A stretch of DNA of 64,000 nt from the NCBI RefSeq assembly GCF_014649375.1, contig NZ_BMSX01000019.1, positions 1-64,000 on the forward strand. The letters run 5' to 3'. Shown piece after piece: positions 9,645 through 18,427 of this stretch; the stretch's first letter is position 1, and each line of letters begins with the position of its first letter. Source of the DNA: Streptomyces aurantiogriseus (GTDB lineage Bacteria > Actinomycetota > Actinomycetes > Streptomycetales > Streptomycetaceae). Made by a program: the position numbers and the translations under genes. A model generated the notes under the pieces. It did not search any database. It was not told the DNA's origin and saw only the letters and a list, made by a program, of their open reading frames with translations.

Positions 9645-10895
9645 TCAAGAACTGCGTCGCCAGGGCTGCTGCTTCGTGCGGGCGGCTGAGGCTTGCCGAG
9701 TGTCCGCGCCGGAGCTGACGTGCCGCTGGGTCTCCTGAGGGCCGTGCCAGTCCAGGCACATAACGGTGGCATCGTCTTCGAGCCAGCCGTCGGCGGCGTC
9801 CCGGACTGCGGACGTCAGCGCCAGCGCGGTCTCCCGCGGGTGCAGGTCCCTGGTGCGCTCCAGCAGGGCGGGCAGGTCGACCTTCTCCCCATGACGTTCG
9901 AGCATGCCGTCGGTGAACATGAGCAGACGGTCACCGGGGCGCAGATCGAGGTCCTGAACGCGGTAGTGGTGGGGCGCGAACACGGACAGCCCGAAGGGAT
10001 GGTCCACCTCGCAGGTGATCACCTCCACAGCCCCCTCGCGCATGCGCAGTGGCCAGGGGTGACCGGCGTTGACGAGCTGGGCCTGCCCGGTGTGGAGATT
10101 GATGCGCAGCAGCTGCCCAGTGGCGTGACCCTGGCCGTGGTCGGCCAGCGCCTGGTCGGCCCGGTGGGCCTGCTCGGGCAGGCCGGCTCCTGCGCGGCGG
10201 GCGCCGCGCAGGGCGCTCACGAGGACCGTGGCGGCCAGGGCGGAGTCGATGTCGTGGCCCATGGGGTCGGTCACCGACACATGCAGGGTGTCGCTGTCCA
10301 GGGTGTAGTCGAACGTGTCGCCGCTGAGGTCTTCGGAGGGCTCCAGGTTCCCGCACAGGGTGAACTGGGCAGCCTCGCACGACAGTGACGGGGGCAGGAG
10401 CTGGTACTGGATTTCTGCCGCCAAGGTGGGGGGCCTGGAGCGTTTGCCCCAGGTGTAGAGGTCGGTGAAGCGCCCGTTGGCGATCACTATGTAGGCCAGC
10501 GCGTGGGCGGCTTCCCCGACCGCATCAAGGACGTCCTCGCCGGGGTCGGCAGGCAGGAGCAGTTCCAGCAGCCCGATCGCATCCCCCCGGTTGGTGACCG
10601 GCATGATCACCCGCTGTCCCTGGCCGGTCGCCTCCTGATACAGCCGCTGGGTACGGATCACCTCCTCGTAGGCGCTGCCGAACATGGGGATCCGCTCCGC
10701 CTCCCGCCCACCCTCCGCAGGGGCGGTGGACAGCCGCGCTACCGCTCTCCCTGTCAGGTCCACGATGAGGAAAGAGACCTTCGTGGCCTGGAAACGCCGC
10801 CGCAGGTCCTCCGCGACCACGTCGACGGCGTCCACCGGCGCCGCCGTCTCCGCTGCCGTCAGCAACCGGGGAAGTCCACTCTGCACACCACTCAC
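9645..10895 (-). CDS. SpoIIE-type PP2C protein phosphatase
   Basis: A 416-residue protein with an N-terminal GAF-like sensory region (about 10-150) and a C-terminal SpoIIE/PP2C domain (about 165-385). Metal-binding acidic motifs are visible: SGDTFDY, DPMGHDID, FTDGMLER and LEDDATVMCL. Such enzymes dephosphorylate anti-anti-sigma factors in stress-sigma networks of actinobacteria. I chose the GTG at 10895 because GAAGG lies 10 bases upstream; an in-frame GTG at 10916 adds seven residues. No partner anti-sigma factor is encoded nearby. The last 35 residues have no family match and may be an eroded tail. Confidence 0.82.
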   Translation of the reverse strand: MSGVQSGLPRLLTAAETAAPVDAVDVVAEDLRRRFQATKVSFLIVDLTGRAVARLSTAPAEGGREAERIPMFGSAYEEVIRTQRLYQEATGQGQRVIMPVTNRGDAIGLLELLLPADPGEDVLDAVGEAAHALAYIVIANGRFTDLYTWGKRSRPPTLAAEIQYQLLPPSLSCEAAQFTLCGNLEPSEDLSGDTFDYTLDSDTLHVSVTDPMGHDIDSALAATVLVSALRGARRAGAGLPEQAHRADQALADHGQGHATGQLLRINLHTGQAQLVNAGHPWPLRMREGAVEVITCEVDHPFGLSVFAPHHYRVQDLDLRPGDRLLMFTDGMLERHGEKVDLPALLERTRDLHPRETALALTSAVRDAADGWLEDDATVMCLDWHGPQETQRHVSSGADTRQASAARTKQQPWRRSS

Positions 10896-11119
10896 GACCG
10901 CAATCCCTTCCACCACCCCCGCCTACCAGCTTGAGAATTGCCGCGCTGAGCGTCAATACATGAAAAGTCACGGTAAGCGAAGACAGTCATGTCATGGGTT
11001 CGCGGAAATGAGCAAGCCCCGACGCCCGCCTGCGCGCGCGGCCGTCACGACTGCTCTCGTCGCGAAACTCGACGAGGGTCTGGCCGCGTCCGCCCCGCTG
11101 CTGAGCCAAGCCGCGGGGC

Positions 11120-11266
11120 CTGTCCACCGATCTCGCCGCCGGCCACGTCCACGACCCGATCGCCGGCATAGCGCTGTGCGGCGTCGATGGCCTCCTCGAC
11201 GCTGTCGACGAACGTGAACGGCGCCGTGCCGGCATGCTCCCAGTTCGCCCGCGGTTCGTGTGCGAG
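11120..11266 (-). pseudogene. Remnant of a RibD/dihydrofolate-reductase-family protein
   Basis: About 49 codons read as the middle of the dihydrofolate reductase-like family (RibD C-terminal type): HEPRANWEHAG, then FTFVDSVEEAIDAAQRYAGD and a glycine-rich VDVAGGEIGGQ. Both ends lack the rest of the domain, and no start or proper stop belongs to it. It is a fossil inside the otherwise empty 490 bases between the phosphatase and glpK. Confidence 0.5.
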
Positions 11267-11389
11267 GGCGCCCGCGGCCGGCAAACTGCGCACGGGCGCT
11301 CCCACCGCAGGCTCTGCGGACACGAGATCGGCACCAGCTCGAAGCACGCCACCCGCTCAGCTTGAACACGCAGGCGCCCGGCGTCCCGG

Positions 11390-12904
11390 TTATTCGACCT
11401 CGACCCAGTCGAGGGTGCGTTCCACGGCCTTCTTCCAGCCCGCGTAGCCCTTCTCCCGCTGCTCGTCGCTCCACTGTGGCTGCCACCGCTTCGACTCGTG
11501 CCAGTGCAGGCGGAGCTCGTCGGTGCTCTCCCAGAAACCGGTGGCGAGCCCCGCCGCATAGGCGGCGCCGAGCGCGGTGGTCTCGGCGACGACCGGGCGG
11601 CTGACCGGTACGCCGAGGATGTCGGCCTGCATCTGCATGCACAGGTCGTTGGCGGTGACGCCGCCGTCGACCCGCAGCACGTCGAGTGCCACCCCGGAGT
11701 CCTGTTCCATCGCCTCGGCCACATCGCGGCTCTGGTAACAGATGGCCTCCAGGGTCGCCCTGGCGAGGTGTGCGTTGGTGTGGAACCTGGCGAGACCGAC
11801 GATCGCCCCCCGGGCGTCGGAGCGCCAGTAGGGCGCGAACAGGCCGGAGAAGGCCGGAACGAAGTAGATGCCGCCGCTGTCCTCCACCTGCCCGGCCAGT
11901 GCCTCGACCTCGGCGGAGGAGGAGATGATCCGCATCTGGTCGCGGAGCCACTGCACGGCGGACCCGGTGACCGCCATGGACCCCTCCAGCGCGTACACCG
12001 CCGGCGCGTCCCCGAACTGGTACGCCAGCGTGGTCAGCAGACCACTCCTGGACCGGACGATCTCCGTGCCGGTGTTGAGGACCAGGAAGTTGCCGGTGCC
12101 GTAGGTGTTCTTCGCCTCGCCCGGGCGGAAGCAGACCTGGCCGACGGTGGCCGCCTGCTGGTCCCCGAGGACGCCGGTGATGGGTACGGCGGTGCGCAGC
12201 GGACGGGTGGTGCGGGTGGTCCCGAACGCCTCCGGGTGGGAGGACGGGTTGATGGCCGGGAGCATGGCGCGCGGGATGCCGAAGATGTCGAGCAGTTCGT
12301 CGTCCCAGTCGAGGGTCTCGAGGTTCATCAGCATGGTGCGGCTGGCGTTGGTGACGTCCGTGGCGTGGATGCCGCCGTTCGGACCGCCGGTGAGGTTCCA
12401 CAGGACCCAGGCGTCCGTGTTCCCGAAGAGTGCCCGCCCGCTCTCCGCGGCCTCCCGGACACCGTCGACGTTCTCCAGGATCCACTTGATCTTGCCGCCG
12501 GAGAAGTACGTCGCCGGTGGCAGCCCCGTCCTGCGCCGGATGAGGTCGCCGTGCTCCCGCTCCAGCGCCGCGGCGATCGAGTCGGTGCGGGTGTCCTGCC
12601 AGACGATCGCGTTGTAGTACGGCTGGCCGGTGCTGGGATCCCAGATGACGGTGGTCTCCCGCTGGTTGGTGATCCCGATGGCCGCCAGGTCGTCGGCGGA
12701 CAGGTCGCCCAGGCGGAGAGCGTTCTGCATCGTGGAGTTCGTACGTTCCCAGATCTCCACGGGGTCGTGCTCGACCCAGCCGGAGCGCGGGAAGATCTGC
12801 TGGTGTTCGAGCTGGTGGCGTGCGACCTCGTTGCCGTCGTGGTCGAAGATCATGAAGCGAGTGCTGGTGGTGCCTTGGTCCACCGCACCGACGAACTCGG
12901 GCAT
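11390..12904 (-). CDS. glpK: Glycerol kinase
   Basis: A 504-residue FGGY-family kinase that phosphorylates glycerol to sn-glycerol 3-phosphate with ATP. The N-terminal phosphate-binding loop VDQGTTSTRF and the SGW/EHD substrate region (RSGWVEHDPVEIW), GITNQRETTV and GGLVRSP-like downstream blocks fit GlpK rather than xylulokinase. The ATG at 12904 is preferred over an upstream in-frame start because GAAAGGGA precedes it. The ribosome-binding site overlaps the glpF stop, 11 bases upstream, so glpF and glpK form one operon. No glpD or GylR-type regulator is adjacent, unlike the usual Streptomyces gyl locus. Confidence 0.95.
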   Translation of the reverse strand: MPEFVGAVDQGTTSTRFMIFDHDGNEVARHQLEHQQIFPRSGWVEHDPVEIWERTNSTMQNALRLGDLSADDLAAIGITNQRETTVIWDPSTGQPYYNAIVWQDTRTDSIAAALEREHGDLIRRRTGLPPATYFSGGKIKWILENVDGVREAAESGRALFGNTDAWVLWNLTGGPNGGIHATDVTNASRTMLMNLETLDWDDELLDIFGIPRAMLPAINPSSHPEAFGTTRTTRPLRTAVPITGVLGDQQAATVGQVCFRPGEAKNTYGTGNFLVLNTGTEIVRSRSGLLTTLAYQFGDAPAVYALEGSMAVTGSAVQWLRDQMRIISSSAEVEALAGQVEDSGGIYFVPAFSGLFAPYWRSDARGAIVGLARFHTNAHLARATLEAICYQSRDVAEAMEQDSGVALDVLRVDGGVTANDLCMQMQADILGVPVSRPVVAETTALGAAYAAGLATGFWESTDELRLHWHESKRWQPQWSDEQREKGYAGWKKAVERTLDWVEVE

Positions 12905-12915
12905 GGCTGTCCCTT

Positions 12916-13746
12916 TCACTTCTCCGGCGCGGGCACCCGGCCGGGCTCCTGCTCGGTGACCGGCAGGTAGCGGCCGATCAGCAGGCGGTAGAGCAACGCG
13001 CCGACCAGGCCACCGACAAGGGGACCGACGATCGGTACCCAGAAGTAGAGGTCGCCGTACTGATCACGCCAAGCGCCTCCGTAGCCCGTCAGGAACGCTG
13101 CCAGGCGGGGCCCGAGGTCACGGGCTGGATTGATCGCGTAGCCGGCGTCGGTTCCCCAGGCCATGCCGATGGCGACGACGATCAGGCCGATGATGAACGG
13201 GGCCAGGTTCGCGCCCGGCGGCGTGTTCAGCAGGTCGGTCACCGCGAAGATCAGCAGCACCAGAATGGCAGTACCGATGATCTGGTCACGGAAGGCACCC
13301 AGCTGGCTGATCGGAAGGCCGCCGTTGCCCGGCAGGGTGGAGAAGACGATCTCCGTCTTGTCGGTGTGGCCGGGGTCGGCTGCTGCCAGTACCTCGCTGT
13401 AGTTCCAGCGCACCAGCAGGGCGGCGACGAAGGCGCCCGCCGTCTGGGCCAGCGCATACGGCAGGACCTTGGCCCACGGGAAGCCCTTGAAGGCCGCGAG
13501 CGCAAGGGTGACCGCGGGGTTGAGGTGGGCGCCGCTGACGCGCGCTGCCACGTAGACGCCGAAGACGACGCCGAGGCCCCAGGCCCATGCGATGCTGTCG
13601 TGGTCGCCCAATGCGCCGTCGGTCAACGCGCCACCGGCGACGACCTGCGCGACGACACCGCATCCGAAGAGAATGAGGATCATGGTTCCGGCGAACTCGG
13701 CTGAGAGTTCGCCGACGAGACGTGCCTTGGATGTAGGTTCCGGCAT
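12916..13746 (-). CDS. glpF: Glycerol uptake facilitator (MIP/aquaporin family)
   Basis: A 276-residue six-helix channel that lets glycerol cross the membrane by diffusion. Both NPA boxes are present: HLNPAVT in the first half and INPARDLGPR in the second; the aspartate after NPAR is the mark of glycerol facilitators rather than water channels. I chose the ATG at 13746 (MPEPTSKARLVGELS) because the upstream frame has no family resemblance; a clear ribosome-binding site is lacking. It is transcribed ahead of glpK. Confidence 0.92.
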   Translation of the reverse strand: MPEPTSKARLVGELSAEFAGTMILILFGCGVVAQVVAGGALTDGALGDHDSIAWAWGLGVVFGVYVAARVSGAHLNPAVTLALAAFKGFPWAKVLPYALAQTAGAFVAALLVRWNYSEVLAAADPGHTDKTEIVFSTLPGNGGLPISQLGAFRDQIIGTAILVLLIFAVTDLLNTPPGANLAPFIIGLIVVAIGMAWGTDAGYAINPARDLGPRLAAFLTGYGGAWRDQYGDLYFWVPIVGPLVGGLVGALLYRLLIGRYLPVTEQEPGRVPAPEK

Positions 13747-13817
13747 GTTCAGAGCGTCCGCGGCGCGGGCGCGATCGGCATCCGCAGGGGGGCCGATCGG
13801 GTGAACCGCCTCCGGGA

Positions 13818-13845
13818 GGCCGTTCCGCCCGGAGGCGGAACGGCC
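13818..13845. terminator. Hairpin terminator upstream of glpF
   Basis: A perfect 12-bp stem (13818-13829 with 13834-13845) around a 4-base loop, directly after the stop of the 62-residue gene. It separates that gene from the glpFK transcript. Confidence 0.75.
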
Positions 13846-13847
13846 GG

Positions 13848-14036
13848 TCAGGCTTCGGCGGCGTCCTCGGTACGGCCCTCGGTGAACTCCCACCAGGCAA
13901 GGGGCAGCCAGTCCCCGTCGACGAAACCGTCCACTGCCGCCCCCCGGCCGCTGATCGACACGGTGGTTCCGGGCGGATAAGTGGTGCCGGACAGGCCGGA
14001 CACAGGGACGAGCAGGGTCCCGAGGCGTCGTATCAC
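13848..14036 (-). CDS. Small protein of unknown function, 62 residues
   Basis: A compact open frame from a GTG at 14036 to TGA at 13848-13850, preceded by purine-rich GAAAGAAAG. The sequence (start MIRRLGTLLVPVSGLSG, then DGDWLPLAWWEF) reads as a folded beta-rich protein rather than an antisense shadow, and it is followed by its own terminator. I do not recognise a named family. It is divergent from the formaldehyde dehydrogenase at 14181, with 144 bases between them. Confidence 0.55.
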   Translation of the reverse strand: MIRRLGTLLVPVSGLSGTTYPPGTTVSISGRGAAVDGFVDGDWLPLAWWEFTEGRTEDAAEA

Positions 14037-14180
14037 TGTGCGCTTTCTTTCGCTTCCACAGAGGCAGATATGTGTCGACAGTAGCCAACTTGTCCTATGG
14101 CACACAACGGGCGGAGCATGAGATAGAGCACAAAAACACGAGGACGCGAAAGAAGCACGACCGGGCGGAGGTGCGTAGGC

Positions 14181-15320
14181 ATGAAGGCCGTCGTCTACAA
14201 GGGACCGTTCGAAGTCGCGGTCGAGCAGGTGGAAAACCCTGGACTCCAGCACCCGAACGACGTGATCGTCCGCGTGACGTCCACGGCGATCTGCGGCTCC
14301 GACCTGCACATGTATGAGGGCCGCACCGCGGCCGAGCCGGGCATCGTGTTCGGCCACGAGAACCTCGGAATCATCGAGGAGACCGGGGACGGAGTCTCGA
14401 CGCTCAAGCGGGGCGACCGGGTGGTCATGCCCTTCAACGTAGCCTGCGGGTTCTGCAAGAACTGCACGGCCGGCTTCACGGGGTTCTGCGTGACCGTGAA
14501 CCCCGGGTTCGCGGGCGGTGCGTACGGCTACGTCGCGATGGGACCGTTCATCGGAGGACAGGCCGAGTACGTACGGGTGCCGTACGCCGACTTCAACTGT
14601 CTGAAGCTCCCGGAAGGCGATGCCAACGAGAGCGACTTCGTCCTGCTCGCCGACATCTTCCCGACGGGCTACCACGGCAACGAGCTGGCCGACGTCCGTC
14701 CTGGCGAGAGCGTCGCCGTCTACGGTGGCGGGCCGGTCGGCCTGATGGCCGCCTACTCCGCCCTGCTGCGCGGCGCCAAGAAGGTGTTCGTCGTCGACCG
14801 GGTGGCCGAGCGGCTGCAGAAGGCCGAGGAGATCGGCGCGATCCCGGTCAACTTCGCCGAAGGCAATCCGGTGGAGCAGATCAAGGACCAGACGGAGGGA
14901 GAAGGCACCGACAAGGGCATCGACGCGGTCGGCTACCAGGCCCAGGCACGGGGCGAGGACCGCGAGGAGCCGGCGACCGTCCTGAACTCGCTCGTCGAGA
15001 CGGTGCGGCCGACCGGAGCGCTGGGCATTCCGGGCCTGTACGTTCCGTCCGACCCCGGCGGGCCGGACGAGCAGGCCAAACAGGGCAAGCTGGTGGTGGC
15101 CATCGGCAGGCTCTTCGAAAAGGGACTGCGCCTGGGCACCGGTCAGTGCAACGTGAAGCGCTACAACCGGCAGCTGCGCGACATGATCATCGAGGGTCGC
15201 GCACGGCCCAGCTTCGTCGTCTCGCACGAGCTGTCGCTCGACGAGGCGCCGCAGGCGTACGAGAAGTTCGACAAGCGCGTCGAGGGCTACACCAAGGTGG
15301 TCCTGCACCCGAACCGGTGA
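14181..15320 (+). CDS. fdhA: Glutathione-independent formaldehyde dehydrogenase
   Basis: A 379-residue zinc-dependent medium-chain dehydrogenase of the formaldehyde dismutase/glutathione-independent formaldehyde dehydrogenase type, which oxidises formaldehyde to formate with bound NAD. The catalytic zinc ligands lie in TAICGSDLHMYEG and GHENLG (residues about 37-68); the structural zinc cysteines are in ACGFCKNC and the following FC; the Rossmann motif reads VYGGGPVGLMAA. The family-specific PGFAGGAYGY and GIPGLYVPSDPGG stretches favour this over ordinary alcohol dehydrogenases. GGAGGT lies upstream of the ATG. The formate dehydrogenase at 17033-18190 would take the next step. Confidence 0.88.
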   Translation: MKAVVYKGPFEVAVEQVENPGLQHPNDVIVRVTSTAICGSDLHMYEGRTAAEPGIVFGHENLGIIEETGDGVSTLKRGDRVVMPFNVACGFCKNCTAGFTGFCVTVNPGFAGGAYGYVAMGPFIGGQAEYVRVPYADFNCLKLPEGDANESDFVLLADIFPTGYHGNELADVRPGESVAVYGGGPVGLMAAYSALLRGAKKVFVVDRVAERLQKAEEIGAIPVNFAEGNPVEQIKDQTEGEGTDKGIDAVGYQAQARGEDREEPATVLNSLVETVRPTGALGIPGLYVPSDPGGPDEQAKQGKLVVAIGRLFEKGLRLGTGQCNVKRYNRQLRDMIIEGRARPSFVVSHELSLDEAPQAYEKFDKRVEGYTKVVLHPNR

Positions 15321-15355
15321 CCTGACGCGCCACGTCTCATGGCAAGTGGGCGATG

Positions 15356-15391
15356 TCTGGCCCGTCACTTCCCCCGTGGTGACGGGCCAGA
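15356..15391. terminator. Hairpin terminator after the formaldehyde dehydrogenase
   Basis: A perfect 13-bp stem (15356-15368 with 15379-15391) with a 10-base loop, 36 bases after the stop and facing a leftward remnant, so it may act in both directions. Confidence 0.8.
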
Positions 15392-15398
15392 ACCGCGT

Positions 15399-15536
15399 TC
15401 AGCGGGCGAGGGCGACGGTGATGGGCTGGTCGGGGCAGGCAGCGAGGCGCTGGGCGAGCGTGGCCTGCTCGGCTGAGTCGATGGTGAGGCGATAGCGGGT
15501 TCTGCCGGCGACCCAGTCGGTGACGTAGCCGAATGT
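15399..15536 (-). pseudogene. C-terminal remnant of a DUF1524/HNH-type secreted protein
   Basis: The last 45 codons before the TGA at 15399 read like the end of Streptomyces DUF1524 (GmrSD C-terminal type) nuclease-like proteins: YVTDWVAGRTRYRLTIDSAE, then LAACPDQPITVALA. The frame upstream of 15536 has no resemblance, so the rest of the gene has been lost at a junction just before the broken MFS gene. Confidence 0.45.
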
Positions 15537-15674
15537 TGGCTTCCTCCCTGAGGAGGCCGGCGTCCGAGTTCCGGCCTGGGGTCGTTCAGTTCCGGCAGCG
15601 GCGCCTCGGAGCAGCGCGGCCGATCCGCGAAAACCACTTGAGGCGTCCTGCATGCGCTGGCACGGTGGCCCCTT

Positions 15675-16816
15675 GTGCCTGCATCAGATGCACCAGAGGG
15701 TCGAGATCCTCAACCACCTGAAAGGGACGCCTTACCGGCATCCCCTGCGGGCCTCGCGTCCGGGCGGCCGCTCCGCTCCGCTGCCTTCCGGTGGTTTCTG
15801 GGTGGCCAGTCGATCTCCATGGCGGGCAGTGCCATGTCGCCTGTCGCCCTGGCCTTTGGCGTCCTGGAGGTCACGGATAGCGCGGCCTGGCTGTCCGCGG
15901 TTACCACTGCGGCCTTGGTCCCGATGGTCGCGACACTCCTTCTCGGCGGCGGTATCGCCGATCGCTACCGACGCGACACCGTGCTGTGCCTCACCAGCCT
16001 GGGCGCCGGCCTCACCCAGGTCGGCGTCGCGTTCCTCCTCCTGACCCACCAGCAGCCGGCGTTCCTGCTGCCGCTGTCCGCCCTCAACGGCATCAGTCAG
16101 GGACTGACCAAGCCCGCGCTGCGCGGTATCGTCCCGAATCTGGCGGCGGCAGCAGGCCAGCTCCCTGCTGGCGTCCGTCAGGAACGCCACTCGGATCCTT
16201 GGCCCGACCGCCGCAGGGCTGCTGACCGCGTCCGTCGGAGGCGGCTGGGCGATTGCTGCGGACGCCGTGTCCTTCCTCCTGGCGGCCGCGTGCTTCGCCC
16301 GTATGTCGCTGCCCGACCTGCCGCCGCGTACCGAGGACGGCTCGACGATGCTCGTCGAACTGCGGGAGGGCTGGAGCTACTTCAGCTCCAAGCCGTGGAT
16401 CTGGGCGGTGACGTCGGCCTTTGCTGTCTTCAACGCCCTGAACATGGGTGCCGGCGCTGTCCCTGATGTCACTGGCCGCCGTCCCGTTGATCCTGCTCGG
16501 CGTCGGCGCGAACACCTTCTGGCTTGCCGCGGCGGCCTTTGCAGCGGGTGTGGCATCCGAGTTCTTCACCGTCGTGTGGGAAACCGTTTGTAGCACCCGC
16601 GTCCCGGAGCGGCTGCTCTCCCGAGTCGGCGCCCAAGACGAATTCTGGTCTTCCGTCCCCGTCCCCATCGGCCAACTGTCCGCGCCCTTCCTGACCGCGG
16701 CGTTCGGGACAGCGGCGGTCGCCGTCACCGGCGGCGGGGTAGCAGCGGTGGCGATGCTGGTGCCGTTACTGGTGCCCTCGCTTCGGCGGATCGAGATCAA
16801 CCGGAACGGCGATTGA
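15675..16816 (+). pseudogene. Broken MFS transporter with two frame changes
   Basis: The sequence reads as an MFS_3-type permease in three successive frames. From a GTG at 15675 the first frame gives helices to about 16150 (AFRWFLGGQSISMAGSAMSP, then GIADRYRRDTV). The second frame resumes at about 16165 with SLLASVRNATRILGPTAAG and runs to about 16450. The third frame gives the C-terminal part (LLGVGANTFWLAAAAFAAG, then RVPERLLSRVGAQDEFW) ending at 16816. Around 16450 roughly 50-60 residues expected in this family are also missing. Two frameshifts plus a deletion make it non-functional. Confidence 0.8.
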
Positions 16817-17032
16817 ACCCCCATCGGCGGAAGGGCGGCAGCTCAGCGTGCGGGCCGAGTCCTCGAAAGGGGCGCTCAACGAAGTAGCCGGACACACTGA
16901 GCGCCGCCCATGTGAGAACGGGCGACGCCAGGTTCTCCGGCCTCGCCGGCCAGCGCGGCCCTGGCCGGACGAGCCCCAGGGGGCTTCCCTGTGCACGGGT
17001 GGTGACGGCCCCCGCCGGCTCCTGTGGTGTGA

Positions 17033-18190
17033 TCAGACCGTGTACGAGCGAGCCCCGGTCCCGGCAAGCCTGCCGCCCTCCACGATGAGGTACTCCTGAC
17101 GGATCGGGCGGTCGTCGAACCAGCACTCCAGGATTTCCCGGACGCCTGCCGCGTACCTGGCCTGCGCGGAGAGCGTCGAACCGGACACGTGCGGTGTCAT
17201 GCCCTCGTGCGGCATGCTGCGCCAGGGGTGGTCCTCTTCCGGCGGCTCGGGGTACCAGACGTCACCGGCGTAGCCCGCCAGATGGCCTCGTTCCAGAGCG
17301 CGTACCACGGCGTCCCGGTCGACGATCAGCGCGCGGGCTGTGTTGACGAGGTACGACCCGCGTTTCATGGTCGCGAGCATCTCGTCGTCGAAGAGGTTCA
17401 CCGTCTTGGCGTGAAGCGGCGCGTGGATGGAGAGCACGTCGACGGCGGCCGCCAGGGAGCGGGCATCCTCATGCCAGGTCAGCCCCAGCTCCCGCTCGAG
17501 ATCCGGTGGCAGCCTGTGCACGTCGTTGTAGTGCAGCTTCACGTCGAACGGCTGCAGTCGGCGGAGCACTGCCAGGCCGATCCGTCCGGCGCCGAAGACG
17601 CCGACGTCCATGCCTTCCAGGTCGTAGTTCCGCGAGACGCTGTCGGCCACGTGCCAGCCTCGTCGGGCGGTGACCCACTCGTGGGCAGGCAGATAGTTGT
17701 GGGCGAGAGCGAGGATCTGCATGACCGCGTGCTCAGCCACGCTGATGCTGTTGCTGTAGGTGACCTCGGCGACGGTGATGTCGTGCTCGATGGCGCTCGG
17801 AAGGTCCACGTGGTCCGAACCGATCCCGGCTGTGATCGACAGCTTCAGGCGCGGTGCGCGCCGGATCCGATCAGGGGTGAGATAGGCGGGCCAGAACGGT
17901 TGGGAGATCACCACGTCGGCGTCGGGGAGCTCGCGGTCCAGCACGGATTCGGGCCCCTCCTTGTCGGAGGTGACGACCAGGGTGTGGCCCCGTTCCTCCA
18001 GGAAAGTACGCAGACCGAGTTCGCCGGAGACGCAGCCGACCAGCTCACCCGGCTTGAAGCCGATGCTCCGGGGGGTGGGCGCCGTCTGCCCTCCGGGGTA
18101 GCCGCTGATGACCGGGATCTCATCCCGGGCATACCTGGGCGGATAGCCGTCAACGGGGTCTGGATAGAGCACCGTGAGGATCTTTGCCAT
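17033..18190 (-). CDS. fdh: NAD-dependent formate dehydrogenase
   Basis: A 385-residue D-2-hydroxyacid dehydrogenase-family enzyme that oxidises formate to CO2 with NAD. The N-terminus (MAKILTVLYPDPVDGYPP) and long blocks such as VISQPFWPAYLTPDRI, TAGIGSDHVDL and SNSISVAEHAVMQIL match the well-studied bacterial formate dehydrogenase closely. Expected active-site residues are visible: Asn in SNSISVAEH, Arg in VNTARAL, His in GMTPHVSG; the NAD-selecting Asp is in HYNDVHR. Two positions differ from the Pseudomonas enzyme as I recall it: the Gln that pairs with the catalytic His is Glu (WYPEPPEEDHP), and a Cys before the active-site Asn is Ser. The ATG at 18190 has GGGAG upstream; the C-terminus is about 15 residues shorter. 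Confidence 0.92.
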   Translation of the reverse strand: MAKILTVLYPDPVDGYPPRYARDEIPVISGYPGGQTAPTPRSIGFKPGELVGCVSGELGLRTFLEERGHTLVVTSDKEGPESVLDRELPDADVVISQPFWPAYLTPDRIRRAPRLKLSITAGIGSDHVDLPSAIEHDITVAEVTYSNSISVAEHAVMQILALAHNYLPAHEWVTARRGWHVADSVSRNYDLEGMDVGVFGAGRIGLAVLRRLQPFDVKLHYNDVHRLPPDLERELGLTWHEDARSLAAAVDVLSIHAPLHAKTVNLFDDEMLATMKRGSYLVNTARALIVDRDAVVRALERGHLAGYAGDVWYPEPPEEDHPWRSMPHEGMTPHVSGSTLSAQARYAAGVREILECWFDDRPIRQEYLIVEGGRLAGTGARSYTV

Positions 18191-18427
18191 GGCCGTACTC
18201 CCACGAAAGCCGACGCACAGGCGTGGCCCGGTAACCGCACATTTGCTCCGGCCGGCCTTTCTGTCAGGTGCCGAGTGCCCGTGCCCGCCGCACAACAAAC
18301 GGGCACACACACGCTGGTCACCGCGCTGATCGCCCGGCCAGGTCCACGCGCGGATGCGGTCCAGGCGCACGGTGTGCCGGGAGGCGTCCTGCAGCTGGTG
18401 GAGCAAAGTTCCTCCTCGGGGGATGAG

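Noticed and set aside
9424..9738. Plus-strand 104-codon frame after the SDR
   Set aside because: No start signal, amino-acid composition typical of a shadow, and it runs into the antisense end of the phosphatase gene.
16797..17126. Minus-strand 109-codon frame with a membrane-like stretch
   Set aside because: It overlaps the end of the formate dehydrogenase gene and lacks a plausible start; similarity to any family could not be supported.
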